In this document: one piece after another, positions 8,544 through 17,158 of the stretch
How positions within the stretch are numbered: position 1 is the first letter of the stretch
Layout: each line of letters starts with the position of its first letter
Source of the DNA: an uncultured Bacteroides sp.
GTDB taxonomy: Bacteria > Bacteroidota > Bacteroidia > Bacteroidales > Bacteroidaceae
Assembly (NCBI GenBank): GCA_947574505.1
Contig: CANPJW010000022.1
Span: forward strand, 1 to 41,415
Length of the DNA stretch: 41,415 bases
Reading direction: 5' to 3'
Notes under the pieces: model-generated
The model's database searches: none
Told to the model about the DNA's origin: nothing
The model's input: the letters and a program-made list of their open reading frames with translations, nothing else
Position numbers and translations under genes: made by a program

Positions 8544-9671
8544 ATGGGTCGAACTAAAGTGCTAATTGTTGTAAATTATGTATTAGAGGGGGGGCTTACT
8601 CATGTTCTTTTAGATGTGCTTAGAGCATTAAATAATCGTTGTGATGTTACAGTATTAACTATTTTCGATTTATATACGGAATATATTGAAGAAATTAAGA
8701 TATTAGCCAAGTATAATACACTTGATTGTTGGCGTCGCAAAATATCAAACAATGTATTATTATCTTTATACAGCCGTCTTATGGATAATAGGGCATTTCA
8801 AGTTTTTCTGTACAACTATTATGTTAGTCGTCATCAGTTTGATATAGAGGTCGCTTTTGCTGAGGATTGGGCAATAAATGTAGTAGCTAAGTCGAAGTCA
8901 AGAAGTCGTAAGTATGCATGGATACATACAGATTTTTTGTGTGATGGAGTGAATGATAGAGAAACTTTGATAAGTAACACAAGATTGATGTTACAAAGAT
9001 TTGATAAAACTATATTTGTGAGTGAGTTGCTTAAACAGAAATTCACGACACTATTGTCATTATCAAAAACAATTTCCATCCCAAATGCTGTGGATGTTGA
9101 TGCGATATATAAAAAATCATTATGTTCATGTGATATTACAATGAATCAAGATGTTTTGAATCTTGTATTTGTTGGAAGACTAAATCATGAAAAGGGAGTA
9201 GAAATACTAATAGATTCTATGGCGTGTCTGCCAGAGGAATATGTAAAGAGATGCCATTTGTATATTATAGGTGATGGATGCGAACGTAAATTTCTTGAAA
9301 CCAAAATTCGAGAAAATAATTTGAAGAATATATTTTTACTGGGAGCCAAACAGAATCCGTTTCCATATGTCAAGCAGTCTAGTTATTTAATTTTACCTTC
9401 TAAGTATGAAGGTTTTGGACTTGTGTTGATTGAGGCAATGGCATTAGGAGTGCCATGTATTGCTACAAAAACAGTTGGTGCAACCGAGGTTTTGGATAAT
9501 GGAAAATATGGTATTATGGTTGATTATAATAAAGAATCAATTAGTAATACTATCAAAGAATGTATTCTTTATCCTGAGAAACGTATTGCTTATCAATCTT
9601 TGCAAAAAACAAAGTTGCAGGCTTATACAATGGACAAATATAGAGAACAATTAAATACATTATTTCAATGA
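8544..9671 (+). CDS. GT4-family glycosyltransferase
   Basis: A 375-residue retaining glycosyltransferase of GT-B fold. The N-terminal Rossmann motif is KVLIVVNYVLEGGLTH. The C-terminal donor-binding half has FVGRLNHEKG near residue 209 and the acidic EGFGLVLIEAMALG motif (E-x7-E) near 288. It transfers a nucleotide-sugar residue to the lipid-linked repeat unit on the cytoplasmic face. ATG 8544 is preferred over a TTG three codons upstream. The stop overlaps the next start (ATGA). A run of seven G at 8588-8594 encodes the Gly-Gly loop of the first motif, so one slipped base would truncate the protein after about 17 residues of correct sequence. Confidence 0.9.
   Translation: MGRTKVLIVVNYVLEGGLTHVLLDVLRALNNRCDVTVLTIFDLYTEYIEEIKILAKYNTLDCWRRKISNNVLLSLYSRLMDNRAFQVFLYNYYVSRHQFDIEVAFAEDWAINVVAKSKSRSRKYAWIHTDFLCDGVNDRETLISNTRLMLQRFDKTIFVSELLKQKFTTLLSLSKTISIPNAVDVDAIYKKSLCSCDITMNQDVLNLVFVGRLNHEKGVEILIDSMACLPEEYVKRCHLYIIGDGCERKFLETKIRENNLKNIFLLGAKQNPFPYVKQSSYLILPSKYEGFGLVLIEAMALGVPCIATKTVGATEVLDNGKYGIMVDYNKESISNTIKECILYPEKRIAYQSLQKTKLQAYTMDKYREQLNTLFQ
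8588..8594 (+). repeat. G7 homopolymer inside a glycosyltransferase gene
   Basis: Seven consecutive G encode Gly-Gly at codons 16-17 of the GT4 gene. The present length keeps the gene in frame. Confidence 0.9.
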
Positions 9672-10837
9672 AAAAAATTGTAGTATATGCTAATGGATCG
9701 GCAGGAAATCATGGATGTGAGGCACTAACACGTTCGATCTATAGTTTGCTTTCTACTGGTGTAGACGATATTAAGTTTGCTTCCTCCAATATAAAAGAGG
9801 ATATTTCTTATGGCTTAGGTGATATTGTCCATTTTATGCCTCTTCATTCGGAAATTAAGAAAAATCAGTTTAAATATTTTAAATATTTAGTTTCACAAAA
9901 ACTCTTTCCTTCTGATTATAGATATTATAATTTTTTGTATACAGACTTTTTAAGGTCTGTGGATAGAGATAGCCTTTATATTTCAGCGGGAGGAGACAAT
10001 TATTCCTATAATAATAATATTTGGCTAAATTGTCTTAACACAGAGATAAATCAAAATGGTGGTAAAACAATTCTTTTGGGATGTTCAATATTGGAGAATA
10101 TTTCAGATCTTAGTATGATTAAAGATCTTTCAAATTATTCTGCTATAATCGCTCGAGAATCTATTTCATATAATGCTTTAAAACAGGCTGGTGTAGATAC
10201 TGATATCTATTGTTTACCAGACCCAGCATTTATATTGCGAACAAAAGAATGCAAGTTACCTGAGGGGTTTATACCAGGAAATACTGTTGGTATAAATATC
10301 AGTCCTATGATTATAGAACGTGAGCAATCAGAAGGTGCTGTTATGAATAATTATTTCTTCTTGATAGATTATCTACTTAAAAATACTAACTATAATATAG
10401 CATTGATACCTCATGTTGTTTGGTCATATACAGATGATAGAAACCCATTGAGTGAAATTTTCAACAAATATAGAAATACCAAACGTGTGTTACTTATATC
10501 AGATCATAATGCAGAAGAATTGAAATATATTATATCTCAATGTCATTCTCTTATTGCAGCTAGAACTCATGCATCTATCGCGGCGTATTCAACAATGGTG
10601 CCAACTTTAGTTGTTGGGTATTCTGTTAAAGCACGCGGTATTGCTCTAGATATTTTTAGGGACATAGAACATTATGTAATTCCAGTTCAGAAGTTAAAAA
10701 ATAGGGATGATCTTACAAAGGCTTTTTGTTGGCTATTGGATAATGAAGCAAAGATACGTGAGAATTACCAAAAGAATATGCCTGAATATGTAAGAAAGTG
10801 TGAACAATATGCAGGAATAATTAGTAAATATATGTAA
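9668..10837 (+). CDS. Polysaccharide pyruvyltransferase-family protein
   Basis: A 389-residue protein matching the PS_pyruv_trans (CsaB-like) family. The N-terminus KKIVVYANGSAGNHGCEA contains the typical G(N/D)xG(D/C)E-like loop. The C-terminal part has the hallmark ARTHASIAAYSTMVPTLV segment near residue 298. Members transfer pyruvate from phosphoenolpyruvate to sugar hydroxyls to make ketals, adding negative charge to capsules. The start overlaps the previous stop by four bases, implying translational coupling. Some relatives may have other acceptors, so the pyruvyl activity is a family-level inference. Confidence 0.85.
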   Translation: MKKIVVYANGSAGNHGCEALTRSIYSLLSTGVDDIKFASSNIKEDISYGLGDIVHFMPLHSEIKKNQFKYFKYLVSQKLFPSDYRYYNFLYTDFLRSVDRDSLYISAGGDNYSYNNNIWLNCLNTEINQNGGKTILLGCSILENISDLSMIKDLSNYSAIIARESISYNALKQAGVDTDIYCLPDPAFILRTKECKLPEGFIPGNTVGINISPMIIEREQSEGAVMNNYFFLIDYLLKNTNYNIALIPHVVWSYTDDRNPLSEIFNKYRNTKRVLLISDHNAEELKYIISQCHSLIAARTHASIAAYSTMVPTLVVGYSVKARGIALDIFRDIEHYVIPVQKLKNRDDLTKAFCWLLDNEAKIRENYQKNMPEYVRKCEQYAGIISKYM

Positions 10838-10839
10838 TA

Positions 10840-11625
10840 ATGATACCCAAAATTATTCATTTTACCTGGTTCTCTAATGAAGTTTATCCGCAGAAAGTTA
10901 GGGAGTGTATTGACTCATGGAAACAATATATGCCCGACTACGAGATTATCCATTGGGATATGAATCGTATTAAGGATATTGGGATTCCTTTCTTAAAAGA
11001 AGCATTGGCTGCAAAGAAATGGGCGTTTGCTGCTGACTACATCAGGCTATATGCTGTATATCACTATGGTGGTATATATCTCGATACAGATGTTCAGGTA
11101 TATAAGTCGTTTGACACAATGTTGGATAAGGAATGTTTTATCGGTCGTGAAAACAGTTGGCACTTTGCTAATGGACATGATACTGTATGTTATCTTGGTT
11201 CACATTGTTTCGGAGCTGTGAAGGGACATCCATTTATAGGAGATGCCTTGGAATACTACAATAGTATACAATTTCTGAAGACAGATAATCCAAACGTGCC
11301 AAATGTATTGAAGCAGAATATAACTATTATACCATACATTCAAGCCGAATATGCAAGAAAATACGGATATAATTGGAATTACTCGGCACCACAGCATCAG
11401 TTGTTGGATAATGGAATTGAAATCTATCCATGTAATTATTTTGATGGAATGGCTGGTGATCCTGAGGCATATTGCGTTCATTTGGCTGTAGGTTCATGGC
11501 GCGAAGAGTATAATACTTATGCCGATAATACGATCTCTTGGAAATACAAGATTGAATGGCGTATCATAGCACTTCTGAAGAAAATTCTTCGCAAGCATCA
11601 ATACGACATTATTAAGATTACATAG
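10840..11625 (+). CDS. GT32-like glycosyltransferase with DXD motif
   Basis: A 261-residue protein of the capsular-polysaccharide/Gly_transf_sug class. It begins MIPKIIHFTWFSNEVYPQKV. The metal-binding DXD lies in GGIYLDTDVQVYKSFD near residue 80, preceded by the typical FAADYIRLYAVYHYGG. It transfers a sugar during repeat-unit assembly; donor and acceptor are unknown. It starts two bases after the pyruvyltransferase stop. A second member of the same family lies at 18225 in this locus. Confidence 0.88.
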   Translation: MIPKIIHFTWFSNEVYPQKVRECIDSWKQYMPDYEIIHWDMNRIKDIGIPFLKEALAAKKWAFAADYIRLYAVYHYGGIYLDTDVQVYKSFDTMLDKECFIGRENSWHFANGHDTVCYLGSHCFGAVKGHPFIGDALEYYNSIQFLKTDNPNVPNVLKQNITIIPYIQAEYARKYGYNWNYSAPQHQLLDNGIEIYPCNYFDGMAGDPEAYCVHLAVGSWREEYNTYADNTISWKYKIEWRIIALLKKILRKHQYDIIKIT

Positions 11626-12750
11626 ATGAAAAAGAAAGTTCTTTTTGTAATCGAATCTCTCTCTGGAGGTGGCGCTGAGATGGTGCTGAACACTTTGGTG
11701 CAGAAGTTTGATTACAACAAATATGATGTGACGGTATGTTCGTTAGTTGATGTGGGGAAGTACAACGATGCCATCAAACGTGCTTGTAACTATAAATATG
11801 TGATACCTGATTCTACAGGAAAATCACTCCTTTTTCGTCTGTGGTGTAGCCTGCTATATCATTTGGTCTATTTTTGGCTACCATTAAAGTGGGTGTATAA
11901 ACTCTTTATTCCAAAGGGGTTTGATACGGAGGTGGCATTTATTGAAGGCTTGGTTACAAAGTTGTTACAATATTCCTATAGGCGCAAAGTAGCATGGATA
12001 CATTGTGACTTGAAAGAATTTCCATGGCCGGTGGATACTGGAATATACAAAAATCTTGAGGAGGAAAAGAAAGCATATTCGCAGTATGATAGGATTGCGG
12101 TTGTCTCTAACTCATCGAAGAATCATTTTATTGAAATCTATGGACTTGATGATCGTACTCGATGTATCTATAATCCGATAGATAAGAAATTAATTCGAGA
12201 AAGAGCCGGTTCGGAAAAGCGGGACTCTAAAAATAGCAAGTTCCGTTTCATTACAGTTGGACGTCTTACGGAAGCAAAAGGCTTTGATCGTTTGATAGAA
12301 GCATCAGCTCGTTTGAAACAGGATGGTTTTGATTTTGAACTTTGGATAGTTGGTGAAGGTGCAGATCGCGGGAAGTTTGCAGCTTATAGCTTAGAACTTA
12401 AAGTTCAGGAATATGTGAGATTCTTAGGGTTTCAGGCGAACCCTTACATGTATATGAATCAATGTGATTGTTTTGTGTGCTCAAGCCGAACAGAAGGCTA
12501 CAGCCTTGTTATAGCCGAAGCAATGTGTGTGGGGCTTCCTGTCATCAGCACCCGATGTGCGGGGCCTGAAGAGATTCTCGAAGGTGGAAAGTGGGGGGTG
12601 ATGGTTGATAACTCCACCGATGGCCTGTATGAAGGCATGAGGCAGATGCTGATTGATGATAAGACGGAAGAGTATAAGGAGCTATCATTGGAGCGTGCCA
12701 AGAGTTTTGATATCGAGAAAACAATGAGTGAAGTTTATAGTGTGTTGTAA
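11626..12750 (+). CDS. GT4-family glycosyltransferase
   Basis: A 374-residue GT-B transferase. The N-terminus KVLFVIESLSGGGAEMVLNT has the GGAE loop of this family. The donor site has TVGRLTEAKGFDRL near residue 210 and SRTEGYSLVIAEAMCVGLP near 286. The start ATG directly abuts the preceding TAG, so the genes are probably coupled. It should add one sugar of the repeat unit. Codon use in the last third is less A+T-rich than in the preceding genes, suggesting a mosaic origin. Confidence 0.9.
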   Translation: MKKKVLFVIESLSGGGAEMVLNTLVQKFDYNKYDVTVCSLVDVGKYNDAIKRACNYKYVIPDSTGKSLLFRLWCSLLYHLVYFWLPLKWVYKLFIPKGFDTEVAFIEGLVTKLLQYSYRRKVAWIHCDLKEFPWPVDTGIYKNLEEEKKAYSQYDRIAVVSNSSKNHFIEIYGLDDRTRCIYNPIDKKLIRERAGSEKRDSKNSKFRFITVGRLTEAKGFDRLIEASARLKQDGFDFELWIVGEGADRGKFAAYSLELKVQEYVRFLGFQANPYMYMNQCDCFVCSSRTEGYSLVIAEAMCVGLPVISTRCAGPEEILEGGKWGVMVDNSTDGLYEGMRQMLIDDKTEEYKELSLERAKSFDIEKTMSEVYSVL

Positions 12751-12783
12751 ATAGTTGATAATTAAATGTTAATAAATGCTATA

Positions 12784-12790
12784 GGGGGGG
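12784..12790 (+). repeat. G7 homopolymer before an acyltransferase
   Basis: Seven G lie 18 bases after an ATG at 12766. With seven G that ATG reads a short frame ending at about 12858. With eight G it would run in frame into the downstream acyltransferase. Confidence 0.9.
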
Positions 12791-12836
12791 TAAATCAGGA
12801 AGCAAGGAAGTCTTCAGATCCTCGAATTTTGAACTC

Positions 12837-13796
12837 TTGCGACTTGTTTGCATGCTTCTGATAATTTGTGGACACATCATTATGATTCATGGATATGATA
12901 CGGTAGGAGATAGTTCGTGGTACATAAAGCAGATTTTCACCCCTTTCTGTACGGTTGCCGTAAATATATTTGTTTTAATTTCCGGTTATTTTGGTATTAA
13001 ATTAAACACCAAGAAACTTTGGTCGCTAAATTGTATGGTGACGTTATATTGTGTTGTGTTCCTTGCTTTGGCTCTTGGTTTAGGAATTCATACATTGTCC
13101 ATATCGAAAGATTGGATGCAGTTTGTGCCCGTTGTTACAAAGCAGTACTGGTTCATTACGGTCTATTTTGCGTTATGTTTGATTAGTCCCTTCTTGAACA
13201 AGCTTGTGGAGGTACTGGATAAGGAAATGTACAAGAAACTATTGATAACGAGCATTGTGCTCTTCTGCATTCTACCCACTTTTGCTGTTATTCTCAACTT
13301 TAAGACAATAACTCTTGATTCTGGTTATGGCTTGGTGAACTTTGTGTTCCTCTACCTTATGGGAAGATATATTCGGTTGCATAATAGATTTGAACTCAGC
13401 AAATACAAGTATCTTGGTTTATACATAGTATGCATGTCCATCATGGCTGCTTTCCAGATATGCTATTCTAAACTTCTGGGGTTCGACTTTGATGCACTCA
13501 TTAGCTATGATACCTTCTTCACTTTCGTGGGAGCTGTAGGCTTATTCATGTATTTTCGTGAATTGTCGTTCTCAAACAATGTGATAAACCAACTTGCTAA
13601 GTCTTGTCTTGCAGTATATGTCATACATCTGAATCCTTTGATATTTCACTACATCTTTGATGATATTCTGCATACAAAAGCATATAATGGATACAGCTAT
13701 GTTACCTTCCTGTTGGTTGCACCACCTGTCATCTATCTCGCATGTGTTGTAATCGAGTTGTGTAGAAATAAAGCAACCTCATTATTTGTAAAATAA
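12837..13796 (+). CDS. Membrane acyltransferase with no regular in-frame start (possibly phase-off)
   Basis: A 319-codon polytopic acyltransferase (Acyl_transf_3). The family motif NFELLRLVCMLLIICGH is present, but its first residues lie upstream of the first usable codon of this frame, a TTG at 12837. The frame stays open back to about 12762 without any ATG. The first ATG inside (12852) would lose the conserved Arg of the first helix. An ATG at 12766 would supply the full N-terminus only if the G7 run at 12784 had one more base. The gene may therefore be switched off in this genome copy. It is followed nine bases later by another acyltransferase. Confidence 0.7.
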   Translation: MRLVCMLLIICGHIIMIHGYDTVGDSSWYIKQIFTPFCTVAVNIFVLISGYFGIKLNTKKLWSLNCMVTLYCVVFLALALGLGIHTLSISKDWMQFVPVVTKQYWFITVYFALCLISPFLNKLVEVLDKEMYKKLLITSIVLFCILPTFAVILNFKTITLDSGYGLVNFVFLYLMGRYIRLHNRFELSKYKYLGLYIVCMSIMAAFQICYSKLLGFDFDALISYDTFFTFVGAVGLFMYFRELSFSNNVINQLAKSCLAVYVIHLNPLIFHYIFDDILHTKAYNGYSYVTFLLVAPPVIYLACVVIELCRNKATSLFVK

Positions 13797-13805
13797 TACG
13801 TTATC

Positions 13806-14834
13806 ATGCAATTACTTGCGTTTAATAAAAACAGAACAAATGTCATCAAGGGAATAGCGATCCTTATGATGATATGGTTACACGCTTTTGAATCTTCTGA
13901 TTATTCACGATACATCTCATTTGTGTGGATAAGTGGAAGGCCATTGGCGTCATGGCTACATGATGCTTGTAATCCTGTAGGTATATTTATGGTGGTGAGC
14001 GGATATGGAATGTTCTTTTCATACCTCAAAGCAAAGAAAGACGGGTTGTCGGTTATCAAATGGCAACACTCCTTGTCAAGAATAATACGTCTTTATGTGC
14101 CATTCTGGATAGCCACATTACTTGCAACGTGTATAACAAAACCACATACAGTTGTGGATAAGTTGACTGATATCCCAATGCTGATTGCTAATCTTACTGC
14201 CTATAATCCTACTTACAATATTGTAGGTTGGTATATAGCTCCTTTTGTGTTGACAAGTCTCTTTATTGATAGAATTTTCAAGTGGTTTGAGAAGTATGAA
14301 ATTGTTTTTCTTATTTTCGGATTATTGTATTACTATGGCATGGCAAAGGTTTATGGCATGGCGTACGATAGAATAGCAGAACACCCTTGGTTATTAATAT
14401 TGTGTAGGACATCCGAGTTTTATTTGCCAATGATGCTTGGTGCATCAGCAGCAAAACATTCGTCATGGAACTGTAAGTTTACAATGAACGAAAAGATTGT
14501 TACGGCTATTTGTGCAGTTGTTGTAATCCTAATGTTTGCATATAGCTCATGGAAGGGCATTCCTGCTTATCCCGTATATTGTGCAGTATTAGTACTGCTG
14601 ATAGCCAATGTCAGGTTAAGTAGATACTCAGAAAAGATATTTGCATTTCTTGGAGTACACTCCATGAATATTTGGTTTATACATGCTTTCTTTTTCAAAT
14701 GGGCGTTTATGGCTCAATATCCTATATTTATTCTCATAACTGATATTATAATCAGCATAGGACTATCTTATGTGATTAATTTTTTGTCTAACCCTATTGT
14801 CACAAGGCTAACAAAGCTTGTGCGAGACTATTAA
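13806..14834 (+). CDS. Membrane acyltransferase family protein
   Basis: A 342-residue polytopic protein. The N-terminal helix RTNVIKGIAILMMIWLHAFE carries the spaced basic residue and His of the Acyl_transf_3 family. About ten hydrophobic segments follow, with FMVVSGYGMFFSYLKAKK as the second conserved segment. It probably acylates a sugar of the capsule repeat. It is the middle one of three acyltransferase genes in a row. Its TAA stop overlaps an ATG (TTAATGA) that starts a 27-codon linking frame. Confidence 0.82.
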   Translation: MQLLAFNKNRTNVIKGIAILMMIWLHAFESSDYSRYISFVWISGRPLASWLHDACNPVGIFMVVSGYGMFFSYLKAKKDGLSVIKWQHSLSRIIRLYVPFWIATLLATCITKPHTVVDKLTDIPMLIANLTAYNPTYNIVGWYIAPFVLTSLFIDRIFKWFEKYEIVFLIFGLLYYYGMAKVYGMAYDRIAEHPWLLILCRTSEFYLPMMLGASAAKHSSWNCKFTMNEKIVTAICAVVVILMFAYSSWKGIPAYPVYCAVLVLLIANVRLSRYSEKIFAFLGVHSMNIWFIHAFFFKWAFMAQYPIFILITDIIISIGLSYVINFLSNPIVTRLTKLVRDY

Positions 14835-14917
14835 TGAGAGGGGGGGACTTTAAAAATGTAACTCTAATTAATTTGAAGGTTGCTATGGTTAAGATGCTGA
14901 ATAAGATAAAAAAATAA
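14834..14917 (+). CDS. 27-codon linking minicistron containing a G7 tract
   Basis: This small frame starts at the ATG overlapping the upstream acyltransferase stop (TAATG). It encodes MRGGDFKNVTLINLKVAMVK plus seven more residues, and its TAA overlaps the next acyltransferase start (TAATG, ATG at 14917). Codons 3-5 hold seven G (14840-14846). With eight G the frame would stop at codon 7, and with nine at codon 10. The peptide resembles nothing I recognise. It may act only as a translational relay, or be spacer that is open by chance. Confidence 0.4.
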   Translation: MRGGDFKNVTLINLKVAMVKMLNKIKK

Positions 14918-15945
14918 TGAAAAATCACCGCACAATATATCTTGATATAATTCGCATTGTTGCTTGCACCATGGTTATAACAATGCATGCCCCCTTTCCA
15001 GGGAAAGGAGCATTGGCACATGGTTCATTCCTTGCGTTAAGTAGTTATCTAATGTCTCCCTGTGTTCCTTTATTCTTTATGGTTAGTGGAGCTTTGTTGC
15101 TACCATGTAAGGAGGGTGTAACTGCTAACTCATATATAAAAAAACGTATAGGTAAAATAGTAGGTCCTACTATTTGTTTTTCAATATTTTATATAATGTT
15201 GAATAGTAGTGAATTATCAGTTAAGGAGGGAGTGACGGACTTGTTTTCTATTCCTTTTACTGCACAGGGACATGGAATTTTATGGTTTATGTACACACTT
15301 GCAGGTTTGTATTTACTCGTGCCGATTGTCTCTCCTTGGTTGAGGAATGCATCAAAATATGAGATTGAAATATACTTGGCTTTGTGGCTTGTTACACTGC
15401 TTTATCCCTATATCGGACTTGTGTTAAAAATAAATACAAGTAATACAGGATTATTATATTATTTTTCAGGTTATGCCGGATATTTTTTACTTGGTCATTA
15501 TATGAGTAGATATGCCTTATCGCTTAGATGGTTACTGCCTTTAGCTTTATTGATGCTACCTCTGCCAGTACTTAATAAAGTACTGGGGTGGGAACTCGAC
15601 TTTTATTCTGCATTTTGGTATTTGTCGGCCCCTGTTGCTATAATGACGGCAGGATGGTTTGCTTTGATGAAAAGCATATTTGAGAAGATAGAGATGGGAA
15701 AGGCTTTGTTGGGAGGCATAGCTATGGTAAGCAATTTAAGTTTTGGTATATATCTTATCCACATATTTGTAATGCGTACATTATTGTATGAGTGGTCGGT
15801 AATACAAGGCTTTAATAATTATTATATACAGACCTTTACTGTGATTGTGTTGACATACATAGGTTCATTTGTTAGCTGCTATATAATTTCAAAATTGCCA
15901 CTGTCACAGTATATCATAGGTTATACTGTACATAAGAAAAAATAG
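14917..15945 (+). CDS. Membrane acyltransferase family protein
   Basis: A 342-residue polytopic acyltransferase of the Acyl_transf_3 type. The first helix has IYLDIIRIVACTMVITMHAP with the family Arg and His. The second conserved segment is VPLFFMVSGALLLP. It is the third of three consecutive acyltransferase genes. Several nonidentical enzymes in one locus imply that more than one sugar position, or more than one acyl group, is modified. The stop is one base before the next start. Confidence 0.85.
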   Translation: MKNHRTIYLDIIRIVACTMVITMHAPFPGKGALAHGSFLALSSYLMSPCVPLFFMVSGALLLPCKEGVTANSYIKKRIGKIVGPTICFSIFYIMLNSSELSVKEGVTDLFSIPFTAQGHGILWFMYTLAGLYLLVPIVSPWLRNASKYEIEIYLALWLVTLLYPYIGLVLKINTSNTGLLYYFSGYAGYFLLGHYMSRYALSLRWLLPLALLMLPLPVLNKVLGWELDFYSAFWYLSAPVAIMTAGWFALMKSIFEKIEMGKALLGGIAMVSNLSFGIYLIHIFVMRTLLYEWSVIQGFNNYYIQTFTVIVLTYIGSFVSCYIISKLPLSQYIIGYTVHKKK

Positions 15946-15946
15946 A

Positions 15947-17155
15947 ATGAAGAAACGTCTGTTTATCAATATCCATTATTTGGAAATTGGCGGAGCTGAG
16001 CGTGCTCTATTGGGATTACTATCTGCTTTTGATCCGGAAAAAGTTGATATAGATTTGTTTGTAAATCAGCATACGGGAGAATTTATGTCGCTGATTCCGA
16101 ATTATGTAAATCTGTTGCCTGAAGTACCGGAATATACCTGTATTGAACGTCCTATAAAGAACATTGTGAAAGAGAGGCATGTAGGAATAGTGTTACGTCG
16201 TATGTGGGCAAAGCTTAAACATAAACTGTATCTTAAAACCTTGACTGATGAGGAGCGAAAGCATGATTCCAGTATATTCCAATATGTTGCAAATGCTGTT
16301 GAAGGCACTTTACCATCTTTGGAATATTTAGGTGAATATGACCTTGCGATAAGTTTTCTACAGCCTCATAACATTGTTCTGAATAAAGTAAAGGCTAAAA
16401 AGAAAATATGTTGGATACACACAGACTATTCCACCATTCATGTGAACCACGATTTGGAGCTACCCATATGGAATACTTTTGATTACGTAGCTTCAATTAG
16501 TGACGAGTGTACAAAAACATTTTTGCAAACATTTCCTGAATTGAAGGATAAAATTGTGTTGATAGAGAATATCCTTTCACCTTTCTTTGTGCGTCAACAA
16601 GCGGAATTAGAGGATGTGTCGAAAGAAATGTCGGATGAATTGGGGGTAGTGAATATTCTCACTATAGGTCGTTTTTCCCCCCCAAAAAAAATAGAGGGTA
16701 TTCCACACATTTGTGCTGAGATGGAACGGTTGGGTGTGGAATTTAAGTGGTACATCATAGGCTATGGTCCCGACACAGAGATTCAAGAGGCTTTGGATAA
16801 ATACAACATGCGACATCGCATGATATTATTAGGTAAGAAAACCAATCCATATCCTTATATAAAGGCTTGTGATATTTATGCCCAGCCCAGTGTCTATGAG
16901 GGAAAAAGTGTAACTGTTCGTGAGGCTCAAATGTTGTATAAACCAGTAGTAATAACAGATTATCCTACCTCGAAAAGCCAAATAACAAGTGGGGTAGATG
17001 GAGTGATTGTGCCTCTTGATGAGATAGATACTGCAAAAGAAATTGTGGAGTTTATAAAAAACAAAAAGTTGAGAGAACAAATAGTAGAATATCTTCGTAC
17101 TCATGATTTTGGTAATGAGAAAGAAGTGGATAAAATTTATATGTTGATGAAGTAG
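15947..17155 (+). CDS. GT4-family glycosyltransferase with a C7A8 tract in the donor motif
   Basis: A 402-residue GT-B transferase. The N-terminus RLFINIHYLEIGGAERALLG has the GGAER loop. The donor-site loop is TIGRFSPPKKIEGIPH near residue 240. The E-x7-E motif is YEGKSVTVREAQML near 317. Codons for Ser-Pro-Pro-Lys-Lys are written as seven C followed by eight A (16677-16691), so the gene is in frame now but could be lost by single-base slippage. It probably adds one sugar to the repeat unit and is followed three bases later by the polymerase gene. Confidence 0.88.
   Translation: MKKRLFINIHYLEIGGAERALLGLLSAFDPEKVDIDLFVNQHTGEFMSLIPNYVNLLPEVPEYTCIERPIKNIVKERHVGIVLRRMWAKLKHKLYLKTLTDEERKHDSSIFQYVANAVEGTLPSLEYLGEYDLAISFLQPHNIVLNKVKAKKKICWIHTDYSTIHVNHDLELPIWNTFDYVASISDECTKTFLQTFPELKDKIVLIENILSPFFVRQQAELEDVSKEMSDELGVVNILTIGRFSPPKKIEGIPHICAEMERLGVEFKWYIIGYGPDTEIQEALDKYNMRHRMILLGKKTNPYPYIKACDIYAQPSVYEGKSVTVREAQMLYKPVVITDYPTSKSQITSGVDGVIVPLDEIDTAKEIVEFIKNKKLREQIVEYLRTHDFGNEKEVDKIYMLMK
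16677..16691 (+). repeat. C7A8 double homopolymer inside a glycosyltransferase gene
   Basis: Seven C (16677-16683) abut eight A (16684-16691) in the codons of the conserved nucleotide-binding loop. The present length keeps the reading frame. Confidence 0.9.
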
Positions 17156-17158
17156 AGT

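Noticed and set aside
12498..12701. Minus-strand frame of 67 codons opposite a GT4 gene
   Set aside because: It lies wholly within a well-supported glycosyltransferase gene and has no motif.
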